Shown: piece after piece, positions 34,301 through 45,974 of the stretch | Layout: every line of letters begins with the position of its first letter | How positions within the stretch are numbered: the stretch's first letter is position 1 | Assembly: GCA_015847255.1 (NCBI GenBank) | Contig: JADLZK010005548.1 | Location: 27,289-91,288 of the forward strand | From: Hyparrhenia diplandra | Taxonomy: Eukaryota > Streptophyta > Magnoliopsida > Poales > Poaceae | Direction: 5' to 3' | DNA length: 64,000 nt | Program-made: the position numbers and the translations under genes | Notes under the pieces: generated by a model | The model's database searches: none | Told to the model about the DNA's origin: nothing | Seen by the model: only the letters and a program-made list of their open reading frames with translations

Positions 34301-36282
34301 GGGCGGGCGGGAGGCCAGGCGCTTGGCGGCTAGGAGTTTCCCGAGCCGCCCAGCGTGGGCAGGGTCGGGGCCGGGGGGAGAGAGATGTTTGCCCCTGTTT
34401 AATGTTTACCCATGAAATTTTCCATGGTATGTGTTGCAGCATGTTGAAGTACACTATACTTATAATCAAAGTAAATGGTAGTGCTGTAATGCTGAATCCT
34501 GCAGGTTGCATAAGCTTTCCTTCCTTCTTCACGGACAATAGGTTCATGTGTTGCAACGAAAAACATTCATTGTACACCTTGTGAAAAACAACTTCATGCA
34601 TATAGAAATACCAAAATACTGCAAATCCCGTTGTCTGTGTCTTAGTGATGCTTTCATCTTTGTATAGGGGTATTCATCATTAGCTGTTGCACTAGCCCTC
34701 CCTGAATCTGGTCACTTGGTTGCTTGTGAGAGGGATGAAAGATGCCTAGAAGTTGCCAAGAAGTACTACCAACGTGCTGGTGTTGCACAGAAGGTAATTC
34801 ATATTACTATTCACCTCTTTTGCTTGGGATAGAAAGTTAAATCAAATGTGTATGTTTTTAAGCCAGCTTGAGGTTTGTTTTTTTTTTTTTTTTTTGCATA
34901 ATAAATTCATGATGCTTAAAGTAGTCTAATGACCTTTTTTGTGTGCAAACTTGAAAATTCTTCCAAGAAAACTATTTTTCGTGCTCATTTATTTTATTTA
35001 TGATATCTGTTACATTGTCCTTGTATTTGTTTTACATTGTATTGACTATTGAGTTCAGCACAGTAGTGAATGAAATTAGGGGAAAAATTGTAAACTGCAT
35101 ATTGTATCTGTTTCATTAAAAGTCAAATCTTGATGGTATTAAGCAGTAATTTTCTTTCATAACTATCTCTAAGCATTTAAAGCTGAAAACACTGAGTAGT
35201 GAGTATCAGGAACTTCCCTACAATTGTAATAATTACTGTTATATGGTAGAATCCATTTATGATTTTGTGCTCTAAAATTTCTGTGCTGGTCAATTCATAG
35301 ATTGATGTGAAACATGCTCTAGCTGTGGATTCTCTAAGATCATTACTTGATTGTGGCGAAGCTTCCAGGTATTCTGATGGTTTTGTTATAATCCATCATC
35401 AACTAAGTAGCCTCTTAACTTTCTATCTAACCTTTACTTTCCATCTTTTCTAGCTATGACTTTGCATTTGTTGATGCTAACAAGAGAATGTATGAGGAAT
35501 ATTTTGAGCTTCTACTAAAGCTAGTAAGACCTAACATATGTTCCATCAATTGGATATATGTAAAACACATGCTGCTTTTTGTCCTTTCCCCATAATGTTT
35601 TCCCTTTTTAACTCTTCATGCCACTTTGCCGGGAGGCTTTGCCCCACGGTTTCAGTTAAAAATAAAACTCTTCATGCCACTTATAATGTTTGAACAAATC
35701 ATTTTTAAGAACCTTTGTTATCTCGTATTGGTTTATAATTCATTTATCTGTATAAAATAATAGCATTTATGGACTTATGGTGCTTTATGTGTTGACAATT
35801 CTGTTTTCTTCTATAGGTAAGAGTTGGTGGTTTAATTGTAATGGAGAATGTCCTTTGGTATGGAAGGGTTGCTGATCCACTGGTCAGTTATAATGTCTTT
35901 TAGCACAAGTTAGGTTATATGGTACACATCATATTTAGCACACCCGGTTTTTTTCAGGGTGATGACCCAAAGACAATCAGTATAAGGAATTTCAATAAGA
36001 AAGTTTTGGAGGACAAGCGTGTAGATATCAGCATGGTATCCTTTTCCCTCTCCTTGTTATATTTTGTTATTTGGTGCATTGCATGTGTTTATTATGTACA
36101 AACTTTCATAGGATCTTTCAAAAGTCTGCACAATTTTTTGTCCTTCAGAATATTGTGATTTGTAGCTGTACTGTAACATCAGCATGCTACATTTACTGAC
36201 ACTGGCATTATTTTATTTGGGACACTTGCAGGTGCCTATTGAAGATGGGATGACAATTTGCCGGAAGCTAATAGATACTTGA
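31322..36282 (+). pseudogene. CCoAOMT-like O-methyltransferase, broken second copy
   Basis: Plus-strand copy of the gene at 19.3-22.6 kb, with the same exon order: ATG at 31,322, then 31683-31736, a remnant at about 32,305-32,371, 34668-34793, 35301-35368, 35454-35523, 35817-35882, 35958-36035, 36232-36282. Exon 1 hits TAG at about 31,446. The third exon has lost its 5' part (VSPAQ) and is out of frame (CTGGGGGCTGGCGTCGTTGC). Exons from GYSSLAVALALPESG onward are still open with intact splice sites and end PIEDGMTICRKLIDT. The metal-binding motif reads VMENVLWYG, not VMDNVLWYG. A retroposon sits in the intron before 34,668. It might still be transcribed; a full enzyme is unlikely. Confidence 0.88.
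32753..34392 (-). mobile_element. LINE-like retroposon, 1.64 kb, with 15 bp target duplication
   Basis: Flanked by perfect 15 bp direct repeats CCCTGTTTAATGTTT (32,738-32,752 and 34,393-34,407). On the minus strand the element begins with a GC-rich, pyrimidine-rich 5' region and ends in GTCTCAAAAAAAA, so it carries a 3' poly(A) next to the left repeat. The other arm has the empty site (TGGTATGTCCTGTCTAGC on the minus strand near 21,085). Long frames on both strands come from high GC content and resemble no RT or endonuclease, so I infer a 5'-truncated or non-autonomous LINE. Confidence 0.8.
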
Positions 36283-36867
36283 CTTCACAATGTTTTATGT
36301 AGATGTCAAAAGTTTCTTACTAAGGTCATGCCTTGAAAGATCAAACTAATATGGGTTAATCAAGTAAAAAGGATTATAGGTGATGAACATATTGACATTG
36401 ACAATCTAAGAGCAGCTACTGGCCTGGGCTCTACTAACCTCCATGATAGAAAACGGTGCTGCAATGTCCATTAGATGTCGATTGCTGGACTGGACAGTAA
36501 CACCAGCTTGGCTATTTTTCCTGATTTGACTTTTTGCTGCTTAGAACACTGAGGTGAGCTTGTCCTGCAGATACTACAAAACCAGCGTGTTGCTATGGTG
36601 TTTCGTTGATAGACCAATGTTTTTATATGCACCTATTCTCTGGAGGACAACTCAAGGATTCAATGAACCACATGCTTGGAATTGCAAGCATGGCATGTAC
36701 ACTTTACTGTAGCAGTATGCTGTGTACCAATCCATGGAATTTTTGGTATCCCTAAAGCTTATTTTGGAATGCCCATCTCTACTATAATTAGATTCACAAA
36801 TTATTTTAGATCCACCCAAAGAAATATCTCTCACATATGTTAGATAAGCGTGCTAAGGGGTATCCTT

Positions 36868-36947
36868 TAGGTGCACCTCCAAACCTCTTTAGTTTAAAAA
36901 AATAGTACAAATGTTTAAACTAAAAGAGGTTTGGAAAAATACACCTA
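36868..36947. mobile_element. Small MITE with long inverted repeats
   Basis: TAGGTGCACCTCCAAACCTC at the left is mirrored by GAGGTTTGGAAAAATACACCTA at the right. The inner repeats CTTTAGTTT / AAACTAAAAG leave only a short loop. An element with related ends lies at 39,957-40,046. Confidence 0.65.
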
Positions 36948-37151
36948 ATTATCAGAACCTGGGATGTGCGTCTCTTCAGTGGCGCTACCTGCATTGCCTA
37001 ACCCTGGTTGCCTAAAGCCCAGAAGTTAAAGAGGAGGAAGAAAAATAAAAATAGAAAATAAAATACCAGCTTGCTTATAGTTTTTTCCCAGCAAAAACTC
37101 GATAATTGGTGGCCCCCACTATCATAAGAAGGTAGAGGCTGTGCCCATTCT

Positions 37152-37182
<31 letters not shown>

Positions 37183-37984
37183 GTGACAAGATGCCCATTC
37201 TAGAGTTACAAAGGATAGGCCCTTAAAAGTGGAGGTTAAGTTTGAGAGTTTTTGTTAGAGGAGTGTTAATTGTGAATGTCATTTATATAGTACAAAATTA
37301 TAATGAGTTATGTAAGTATTTTCAGTATATGGATCTGAAACAGTTTCTATTATAAAATTCTTGAATTAGTAAACAAACTTTTGGGTCAAAGGCTGTCCTG
37401 ACGAAACCAGATGACAACTCTAATTTCAAATGGAGTATTTCCATTGATTTACACGTTTTCACAGGCACCAATGATATATCAACTATTTCTTTACTTGTTT
37501 TCAGTTAGCAACTTCTTGAAACCAAGAACATAGAGTAGACAGCTTAACAAATGCTATCTGTTAAATACAGGCTACAAACTATATGTGTTGATTGACACCT
37601 GAGAAACTATGGATATGTAATGTATATCTAATGCACTCCAACTTTTCCACAAGTGTTTGCCTTGGTCCCTGGTTCTTGATTTCAAAGGTTCTGATGTATC
37701 TCAGGCTGGAGTGCATAAGTTTCCTTGAAAGCAAAATTACATAGAAAATACATCATGTGAACTGCTCAGATCTCACATGTTTTTTTTTTTATTTACCAGC
37801 AGATCTCACATGAGCCCTGATAGGCTGGTACCACTACCACACATTTTTCCCCGTTGAAGGGATTAGATAGTGTTGAGACTCCATAATTGCCAGCGTGTCT
37901 GAAACTGTTATCGAGTTTATTTCCTTCACCAGATGTAAACCCCGCGAGATGAACAATGGCCACCTCTAAAATGGTGGAACTGTC
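36948..37984. other. Unassigned AT-rich DNA
   Basis: Contains a long T-run (about 37,156-37,182) bordered by repeats of GCCCATTCTAGAGTT on both sides (37,142 and 37,191). This suggests a tiny T-rich insertion with a 15 bp direct repeat. No gene seen. Confidence 0.45.
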
Positions 37985-37997
37985 TGGTGTATCCTAA

Positions 37998-39041
37998 GCA
38001 TTATTTCTCAGCCTTGATTATGGATATAAGCTTGGCTGCATAATGACAATCTCCACAGATCCTAAGGTTCTTGAAGATGTTCAAGGGCATCCCAGGGGAA
38101 GTGCTTATCAGACCAAAAGCGATGGCAAGCTCTTCGTTGTGCCTCATCAGCATTTGTGGCTTCAGTACTCTTCTCAACATCATGCAGTGCAAATCAAGTT
38201 CAGTAACATAGCCCAGTCGCCTTCATCAGCTCCTCCAAGCGGTCCAACTTGTCATGAATCAAATCAAGGTCAGGATGCAATCTGTTATTAGAGTTGAACT
38301 CATGTCTCACACCCTTTATCTGCATATCCAGCTATCCCAGGTGTTTTGTCTACTGCATTATCCTCCATCCATCCTCTCTAGACTCTAGAGACATTACATC
38401 ACGCCACTATTTACCACAGCATAAATATTTGCTAGTTGTAAGTAGGAGCATGCATTCTGTGGGTCCTGGCAAACTCCAAGTTCTTATAAACTCTACAAGA
38501 AGTCAACAAGGTGATCATGTCGACAGCTCTTTCAAGCAGACCAGCTCAGCAGAGAAGATCCACTATACATGAGTAATTGCCTCCTCAATGGCCTCACTGA
38601 TCAAGCAGACTGCGGCAACCATTGCATTCTAGGAAACAAGATTCCTCACCGGCGGCATGGCCCGGAACATGACCTTGGACACCCCGATGGTCCCATTATT
38701 AGAGAGCCCAGATACCATTGTGCTCCAGGACGTGACGTCCGTAACGGGCATCGTGGAAAAGATTCTCCACGCGCGCCGTTGATGTCGCCGCAGACCGGCG
38801 AAGTGGGGGTTTATGAGCGTGTTGTAGGAGACGGCGTCCGGGTGCGGGACACTGTCGAACAGGCGGCGTGCGTCCACGAGGCGGCCGAGACCGGGCGCCA
38901 TGGCGTACCGCGCGGCACGATGAGGCAGTTGTAGGTTGTCGTGGTCTTGAGCTGCGTCGACACCTCGGCGCCGGCGAGGTCCTCGCGTCGGACGGCCGCC
39001 ACTACGGCCGCGCGCGGTGGTGAAGGGCGGGCGAGGATCAT
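37998..39041 (-). pseudogene. Pentatricopeptide-repeat (PLS-E/DYW class) gene, decayed
   Basis: PPR proteins of this class direct organelle RNA editing. The N-terminal part (39,041 to about 38,580) reads ARRLFDSVPHPDAVSYNTLI, RIFSTMPVTDVTSWSTMVSGLSNNGTIGVSKVMFRAMP, RNLVSWNAMVAA, a classic PPR series, but it switches frame at least three times. The C-terminal part (38,290-38,000) has HPDLDLIHDKLDRLEELMKATG, then HNEELAIAFGLISTSPGMPLNIFKNLRICGDCHYAAKLIS, the DYW-domain region with its CxxCH zinc motif (CGDCH). It stops before the terminal D-Y-W. The middle of the protein is missing, replaced by about 280 bp of unrelated DNA. Clearly a pseudogene. Confidence 0.82.
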
Positions 39042-39760
39042 TTCACGTTCGCCTCAGACTCGCACCCCGCTTGGGGTCTGGCATGGAGACAGGATGGAGG
39101 CAACGGCGGCGGCGATAGGTCGGAAGAAAGGCGAATTCCGCTGTGATGTACTCGGCTTGGATCATCGGCGGCGAGCGTCGTAGCCGACGGACCAAGTGGA
39201 AAAGAAATCGAACATGAACAGCTTGTCCAGATGCCAGTGGGCCGGACTTGATTTCTTGGGCTTTTCTTTCTTCTTTAAGATTTTTTTTTTCTCGGCAATT
39301 CAATATCTTGTTTCCTAAAGCAGCTCTAGTTTGCCATTTGTGTTTGACATTCTTATATTTTGGCAAAAAAGCTCAAAAACAAGTCTACAATAGTTTCGCA
39401 TTTAGGTTTGGTAATTTGGGGAGTTGGCAAAAGAGACCGTCTCTCTTGCGCGCATAAAGCGTGCACTATGACATTTGACATTCGTGGTGCATCTGTACAT
39501 ATCAGAAGAGGTGGAAGGACATAAACATAATCTTATTTCTGTCTCAGAGTTACTGATGTAAGTTTAGATCTGAGCTTGCCAACTGAATTATGTCAAACCG
39601 TTGGAGATGAACTCTTTTTTGATTTGGCATTTGGATTTGAAAGTTGGCAAACAAGGGCAATTGCCAAACCACAAATGGGAGAACCGTTGTAATTCTGATG
39701 CTGCAAAAATTACTCATAAAAGTGCAAAATAATTTAGTGGGCGTATGGTATAATGTGATG
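39042..39760. other. PPR upstream flank and unassigned DNA
   Basis: AT-rich with T-runs. Two stretches near 39,395-39,430 and 39,625-39,680 share GCATTTRGGTTTGR-type words, possibly remnants of a MITE. No gene seen. Confidence 0.4.
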
Positions 39761-39956
39761 GGGGGATACGAACCGATTGTGATAGGCCTGCTGTAGTAGT
39801 GTCTCAAACCATTTTTTAATCACATCTTCTCACACAATGTAAATATTCCTTACCACGCTATAGGAAGTTTGATTATCTACGGCCTTGATAAATGATTACC
39901 CATTTAGATAGATCCATTTAGAACATTTCAAACTAGGGGTGAAAATTAGAGACAAT

Positions 39957-40046
39957 TAGGTGCCCCTCGACTCTCTTTAGTTAAATTATTTGTACTAAGA
40001 ACTAGTATAATAATTTAACTAAAAGGGAATGAGAGGGCATCTGAAG
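39957..40046. mobile_element. MITE present only in copy A
   Basis: TAGGTGCCCCTCGACTCTCT is mirrored by GGGAATGAGAGGGCATCTGA, with inner CTTTAGTTAAATTA / TAATTTAACTAAAAG. Copy B at about 53,980 reads straight from AACTAGGG to GGCAGGTG without it. Either it inserted after the duplication or copy B lost it. Confidence 0.65.
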
Positions 40047-40699
40047 GTTAATTATCCCTTTACACCCTTATATGATGGTGTATGTGATGTGTCTAACGGT
40101 TCTTGCCAGGTGTATATTGTTTCATATTTGACTAAAGAATATATGAGAACAGGATAATTATTCTACTTTGACTAAAAAATAAGAACACAAGAGCCAGGGA
40201 GTTTCATATTCTTGTGGCAGTGGAGGCGCTCAAGCACTTGCCAGTGAGGTGGTAACATGATGATTTTTTTATCCGGTAACATGAAGATTACTTTACACAA
40301 TTAATGCGTAAATTTCAAAGTACTCATTATATATATGTTTATTCCAAATAGTAATCCAGTATAGCATACAAACAACTGTGGAAAAAACCAAGTATCTTCA
40401 ATATATAGGATTATGACTATATAACAATACTTCAATGTAGGGACAAGGAACAAGGGATATAAACGTTATTATTAAGTCCTATGAGTACAAACCCATACAA
40501 AATATGACATTGTAGGTCGCTTTAAATTTCACTCTCCTTTAGAGGTTTTCGACCAAGGACAAAGAATGTCACCGTAAAGATTTGTGCCCTGTGATCATGC
40601 ACGATCTATTAGTTCCTTTAAATATTAATTAGGCTCTTCAGTGCTATGACTATTTTTAAGATATTATAATTTACTTTCATCAAACAACACACATACTTG

Positions 40700-42941
40700 C
40701 TTCCCTTCACAAGGCCTTGGCCGCTAGTCATAGAATGTCGAACAGTTTATTGCAACCTTTTTGGGGCGATATGGAGGAACTCCAATGTGCCAACCTACAA
40801 GAGTATGGGAAAATAGTAGAGTAAGATTACTGATGACCAATACCTGCAAATTATATGCTTACCTATTACAAACATGATCGTAAAGTGGAGACTTGTTTGA
40901 TTACAATTGCATGAGTGATGAAGCGTCCAACACGTGAGGTACTGAAGTTGGTCCAAGAGAAATAGCCAGGATCTACTTCCTTATACCACGGGCATGGAGA
41001 GTCCTCGGCAAGATCAGCAAGCAAACACAACCTATAGAAGAAAAAGAATAAAGCGAGTCATCTTACATCCCAAAGTAATTTCACTAAGATCTATCTCGAT
41101 CAAAGCGTGGTCCGTTGCATGCGGCACCTCGAATCCGGCATCTTTCATAGCTTGGATGCACCGGCGAGTGTTGCGGAGCTCAGGCAATGCACAACCAAGC
41201 TCAATTTCAGCCTTGATTTCCCTATGTTTGGCATTGTTTGGATCAAATCCATCAGTCAAACACAACTCATCTACTGCAAAATATTTGCAGGTTTTAGCAC
41301 GCGGTATATCTCCTTGTAGGCTCCTAGCTGTAATGACCGGTAGGGAACAAATTAAGAAAAAACTAGAATGTGCATTCATTCAAAACCATAATTGTAAGTC
41401 AAAATTTATGATGTGACATATCTTGGATCAGGTGCATGCATGGTTGCCTCAATGGCATAGGCTGCATCAAAGGCGTTATCGAGGGGAGTGGCATGTTCAT
41501 GAAGTCCCCCCTGCAATGGCCAATGAAAGTTAAAGCCCATTACGATAAACAATGGTTGTGACACAAAGAAATTAGTATTCATGATTAAGAAAAGTACTTT
41601 ACCTTTATGAAGTCGCATTGTTCACTCAAACCTGCCAAATGAGTGAGCTCCTATAAAAAGTAGACAACCCATTTTACATTTGATATACATGTATATCTCA
41701 AGTTTTTTGTTGACATTCCTAGAAATGTCGAGAACTTAGAATAGACAAACCTTGGCCCTTGATATCTGGTAGAATTGTTGTTCAGTCGGTTATCTTTGTC
41801 GAGCTAAAATTATTTGCATTTGAGAGAGCTAGTTACATGGTTCGAGTATAGGATTAATTGAGTGGGCAGTATATATAATTCCATTTTATGGTGCATTACC
41901 CGAATCTTGCGATTTCTATTAAGGGTCCTCCAATTCCACATCCAACATCCAATACCTAGAATTTTACAAGGATATGATGCTGAATTTAAGAAAAACTCCT
42001 TTAATAACAACACTTTCTTCATAATTTGGATGTTAAAGTGAAACACAAATGTGCATCCCAAAAAAGGCCATTGTATGGTCTTTGAGCTACCAACATATAT
42101 ATATGAAAAAAATGTTTTGAAAGAAAAACGACAATAGTGTGGATAATAGACAACATGATATGATTTTAGCAATAAGTTATTCAACATGGACAAGCCCCTT
42201 TCAAATTTGCTTTGAAGATAAATAATGTTTCAAGTGAAATCTGCATGGATCTGATTTTAAGTTCACAAATAGCTAGCCTAATCCATCTTAGTATCATACC
42301 ACTAATATGAATGCATAATATATCCAACATATTTATAATTGTGGTGCAAATTCCAAAGGTTCATAGTGATAGTAGTGCAAGATTTTCATTAAAATTTGTC
42401 TTTACATTGCAATTATTCTAGTAAACTTTAGAGATAGATCTGAGAACATAAAATGGTATAGAGTTTATTATGTCGAATCATAGAAATGTTTTGTTTTTGC
42501 ACCAACCTTCATCCCCTTCTTGAGTTCTAATTGAAGAGCAATAAAATGCTCAAACCGCTTGATGCTTTCACGAAGAGTTTCTCCATGCCACCTGAAAAGA
42601 TATAGATGGAGTTGAAGAAAATGAAAAGGATCACAACTATGGTATAGGAAAGGACATCATCTTAATTGGACAAATGAAGGTGTTAATTAGTAGTTGCATC
42701 AAGGTTGAAATTTTACCTCGGGGCAAAATGGATTGATGGACCCCAATGATATTCAACAAAGCTAGTTACAAGATCATAGTACTTGTTGACTGATTAGTGT
42801 AGTGAGAATTAGTCGCACTTGAGTCCCATATATATTTTATTAAAACATTTGAATACTTATTAATGAACTAATTTGGTTGAAACCAAAGGAGATAATCTAC
42901 CAAGTCGGCATAATTTGTCTTCTCCTTGCATTCTTCGTCAC
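40700..42941 (-). pseudogene. Sterol C-24-methyltransferase-like (SMT1-type) gene, copy A
   Basis: SMT1 adds a methyl group from SAM to C-24 of cycloartenol in plant sterol synthesis. Exon pieces on the minus strand: 42941-42901 (GDEECKEKTNYADL), 42789-42717 (NKYYDLVTSFVEYHWGPSIHFAP), 42591-42507 (WHGETLRESIKRFEHFIALQLELKKGMK), 41955-41900 (VLDVGCGIGGPLIEIARF, the SAM motif), 41803-41751, 41650-41603 (ELTHLAGLSEQCDFIK), 41510 to about 41,421 (DFMNMP...AYAIEATMHAPDP), 41327-41128 (LTDGFDPNNAKHREIKAEIELG), about 41,020-40,870 (LAEDSPCPWYKEVDPGYFSW), 40794 to about 40,700 (LEFLHIAPK). Frame breaks: a missing G before NKYYDL, and breaks in the 41,803, 41,510, 41,327 and 41,020 exons. An upstream ATG at 46,047 (MSKAAATSPLPILKKK) may be the old first exon, cut off by a LINE insertion. 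Confidence 0.85.
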
Positions 42942-43269
42942 CTCAGGTATAGGTGGTGATACTTTGCATATACGATGCAATAGGAACACACATGGTAAAA
43001 GTGTCTTCAAGGAAGGTGCCAGTAAGTACAAACCAAAAAAAGAAAAGCAATTACTACTTTCAATTGCAAGAGCAGCGGCATGCGGTATAATTGGGAGGCG
43101 AATATGATCACCGAATGCTAACACCTCAACTAATGAGTTATATTCTATTGGTTGACGAAATAGTGAGAAGTAGGCCAAGAATGTGAGATAAAAAGTCTCA
43201 TATTTTTTGGATGCAAGCTAAGAACTTACCATTTTTGGTACTTATATTAGACTTGCCAAAGTATCATAG

Positions 43270-44110
43270 AAAACTTAAAAGTCATTGCAAAAAGGATTAA
43301 AAAGAGGTTGGCACATGTTGGAAGGGAAATTGCTCTCTCTTGGTCGCGAGGTGTTGATTAACTTAGCGTTGTCAAGTTTACCTATGTTTATTCTCTATTT
43401 TTTTTGAAGTCCCTGGGGAATGCTTAAGAAAATTGAGTACTATAGATCAATATTCTTCAGGCAATACGATCAATAGAAGAAGTATAGACTTGTGAAATGA
43501 CACATCATTTGCAAACCAAAAGAGCATGGAGGTCTAGGCATGCAAAATCTTGACATACAAAATAAATGTTTGTTAATTAAGCGGGTGTTTAATTTAGGCG
43601 GAAATCAACAAAAAGAAGTGTAGACTTGAAAATTTTAGGCCATGAGATGAACCAAAATCAGGTTACGGGAGGATACTTGCCTCGGAAGAGTTACGATGTC
43701 CTAATTTCTAAACTTGCATTATATAGTTCGATAAAAAAAGACTATTGTTGCAACAACTATTGGCACTATTTCACTTAGAAGAGCATTAGTAGGTAATAAA
43801 TTGTTGGAGTGGAAGCACCTAGTAGCAGAATGGCAAACATTGGTTTCAAGTAGGAAGATATACATTTTTTTACTTGCTAAAAAATGCTTGCTCCTTCGCA
43901 GTATACTTCATGTATATAGAACTTGTTGTAAAAAATAGGAACAAAAGTTTCCTAGTAAGTTTGGCGACTAATGATACCACTTAAATTAACATATGTTTTT
44001 GTGGTTGCTAGAAAGGGGTATTGTTGTAACCAAGGATAATTTAGTAAGAAAAGAGTTGGAACAGGAAATTCATGATGGCAAGTGCCTTCCGGTTGTTGCA
44101 TTGTAGAAAA
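43270..44110 (+). mobile_element. LINE reverse-transcriptase 3' part, decayed, copy A
   Basis: Plus strand, in changing frames: LGMLKKIEYYRSIFFRQYD, KYRLVKWHIICKPKEHGGLGMQNLDIQNKCLLIKRVF, then FLWLLERGIVVTKDNLVRKE. These are the end of a plant LINE RT and the following zf-RVT region (usual forms EYYRSRFFWQ, GGLGIxNLEIQNKCLLSKWL, GVVLTKDNLxxRNW). No poly(A) or target repeats defined. It separates the SMT-like exons from the upstream ATG. Confidence 0.72.
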
Positions 44111-44570
44111 TCTCAGTTTATTAGCATCTCAATTTTTTAGTCTAACCATTGTAAATACCTAGTAATATTATGTATTTATAAATTCTAGTGTGCATAAAAT
44201 GCCTAACACAGCAGCTGAATCTCCATGGAGGTACAATGATGTTTAAACATTGCAATATATTTAAATAATTTAGAGAATGTAGGAAAAGCAAAAGGTTTGA
44301 AGTAGGGTGACCGAGATAGTACTGTTCAGCGGTGAATGGGAGTTCATCCTTGACAATGTTTCTCGCTTGCAGGTGTGAAAGAGATCTAAAGCCCCAGATT
44401 GTGACATTACTTACTTCTAAGCTGCAAAATTATACAGTTTCAGGAAAAGGAATTATAACACGGATATTAAGTATGCACAAACAACAAAAAATGTACGATA
44501 TCCATTTCCATACTATTTTAGCACCATGCTAATGTCAACTGGAGCTAGCTACCTCTCAGCTATCTAAGGC

Positions 44571-44705
44571 CTTGTTTGAGTTTGTCGGATTCATCAACCC
44601 ACATATGTTGAGGTGGATTAGAGTGGAACTTGAACTAAATTCCCACCCTAAAATACACAAACATATGTGGATTGAGGGTGAATCCGACAACATCCAAATA
44701 AGGTG
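44571..44705. mobile_element. hAT-like MITE, copy A
   Basis: Begins GGCCTTGTTTGAGTTTGTCG and ends ACAACATCCAAATAAGG. Inner arms GTCGGATTCA / TGAATCCGAC and CACATATGTTGAGGTGGATT / CAAACATATGTGG form a hairpin. A diverged counterpart is at about 59,908-60,050 in copy B, so it predates the duplication. Confidence 0.55.
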
Positions 44706-45645
44706 TAATGGATGCTCATTACACATCGATAACAAGGTTGATTGTCACTGTGATATATATAGTATGCTGAGACCTTGTCAAACAAGGTTCGATTCATCGG
44801 CATCGACCCTGCCTACGTCTCTCCTCCCCTTTCATTATCTATGCATGTTGATCTCGATCTCCATTGAAATAAAAGGACCCCACCCTTGGTGGCCCAAGCT
44901 CCATGCATGCTGCCTGGTAGGCTGGTACCATGAGCTCAAGCTGCCACCGCTCTTCACTGTTCAGTGTTAAAGCGTACATGTACATTGCCGCCCCATCCAT
45001 ATCCACTATTATTAGGTTGTTGCAGAATTTTAATATATAGCGCTTGCTTTTAATGCATAATTTATTTGCCTCTTGCATGGTTGTTGGGGAATTTTAATGC
45101 GGAACCAATATATAGTTGGGACGATGGAAAATGAAAAAAAAAGTAGTGGATTCTCCCGTTGATTCTGTCAAAAAAATATATATATATAGAGATGGGACGA
45201 AAGAGCCCATGCATATGGGATGACGCATTTCTTTGTTTCTATCGTCCACTAAAACCCGCAAAGCTTTTTACCGCCTTTCTAAAAAAATATGGGATGTTGC
45301 AGTGGTTCTCTTCTATCTATTTATTACAACAACACTTATTTTCGAACCAAATTTAATTTGAATTCTAAGCTGCAGTTGTTTTTTGGAAGGAGGAATTCTA
45401 AACATGTTTTTGGAGGACGTATCATGTCTATTGTTGGCCTTGATGAGTTTTGTGAGCAATAAAACATTATCGATCCCATGGTTATTTCTGGTTTTTTGAT
45501 CAAGAAAACATACCCGTCCCCTCTGTATTTTCTTGGTGACATTATTAGGATAAAAGACTAAGCACAAAGAAAAAAAACTAATTATTACCATGAGAGTGTG
45601 TGCTAAGTAGTTTTTGCTTAAACATCATATGATAGTAAAAATACC

Positions 45646-45786
45646 ATGAGCAGATCTGATCTGCACAGTCCTTCGGAGGGGGTGCTCATAGGGGTAGGGT
45701 TTGCGTGCGTGTGTTCATAGGGGGTGAGTATGCGTGCGTGTTGTGAGTGTCTGCGTTGTACTTGTGTCATTCTCAAAAAAAAAAAA
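45646..45786 (+). mobile_element. SINE-like retroposon, only in copy A
   Basis: GAGCAGATCTGATCTGCACA is followed by a run rich in GGGGTAGGGTTTGCGTGCGT and GGGTGAGTATGCGTGCG, ending CATTCTC then A(12). This is the usual 3' end of a common rice retroposon. Copy B at about 60,430-60,455 lacks it and reads from AAATACCA into AAATTAGGAGTG. No clear target duplication. Confidence 0.6.
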
Positions 45787-45974
45787 GGAAATTAGGAGTG
45801 TGTGCTAAATTCATAGCCAACGTAACATCGAAGCAAAGTTGTTCATATATGGGCTGGAGTAACAAACTGTTATAAATAAACAATAATAAGATACAGTTAT
45901 TAGCTAGTCGTCTCATGAACAGTATAAGAAAAATCTCAACGTAATATAGAAGTGAAAAAAAATGAACAGAGAAT

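Larger units (their letters stand above)
30675..36772 (-). repeat. Right arm of the large inverted duplication
   Basis: Reverse complement of about 18,785-25,355. It keeps the uninterrupted target of the left arm's 2.2 kb element, and carries its own 1.64 kb retroposon at 32,753-34,392. Its outer edge lies after TTATTTTGGAATGC at about 36,772. Confidence 0.88.

Noticed and set aside
33472..34584. 370-codon plus-strand frame and 258-codon minus-strand frame
   Set aside because: Arg/Pro/Ala-rich, present on both strands at once, inside a poly(A) retroposon with target repeats; no recognisable domain.
42877..43107. Plus-strand 76-codon frame starting MKPKEIIYQVG
   Set aside because: Lies over the minus-strand SMT-like exon GDEECKEKTNYADL; a complementary shadow.
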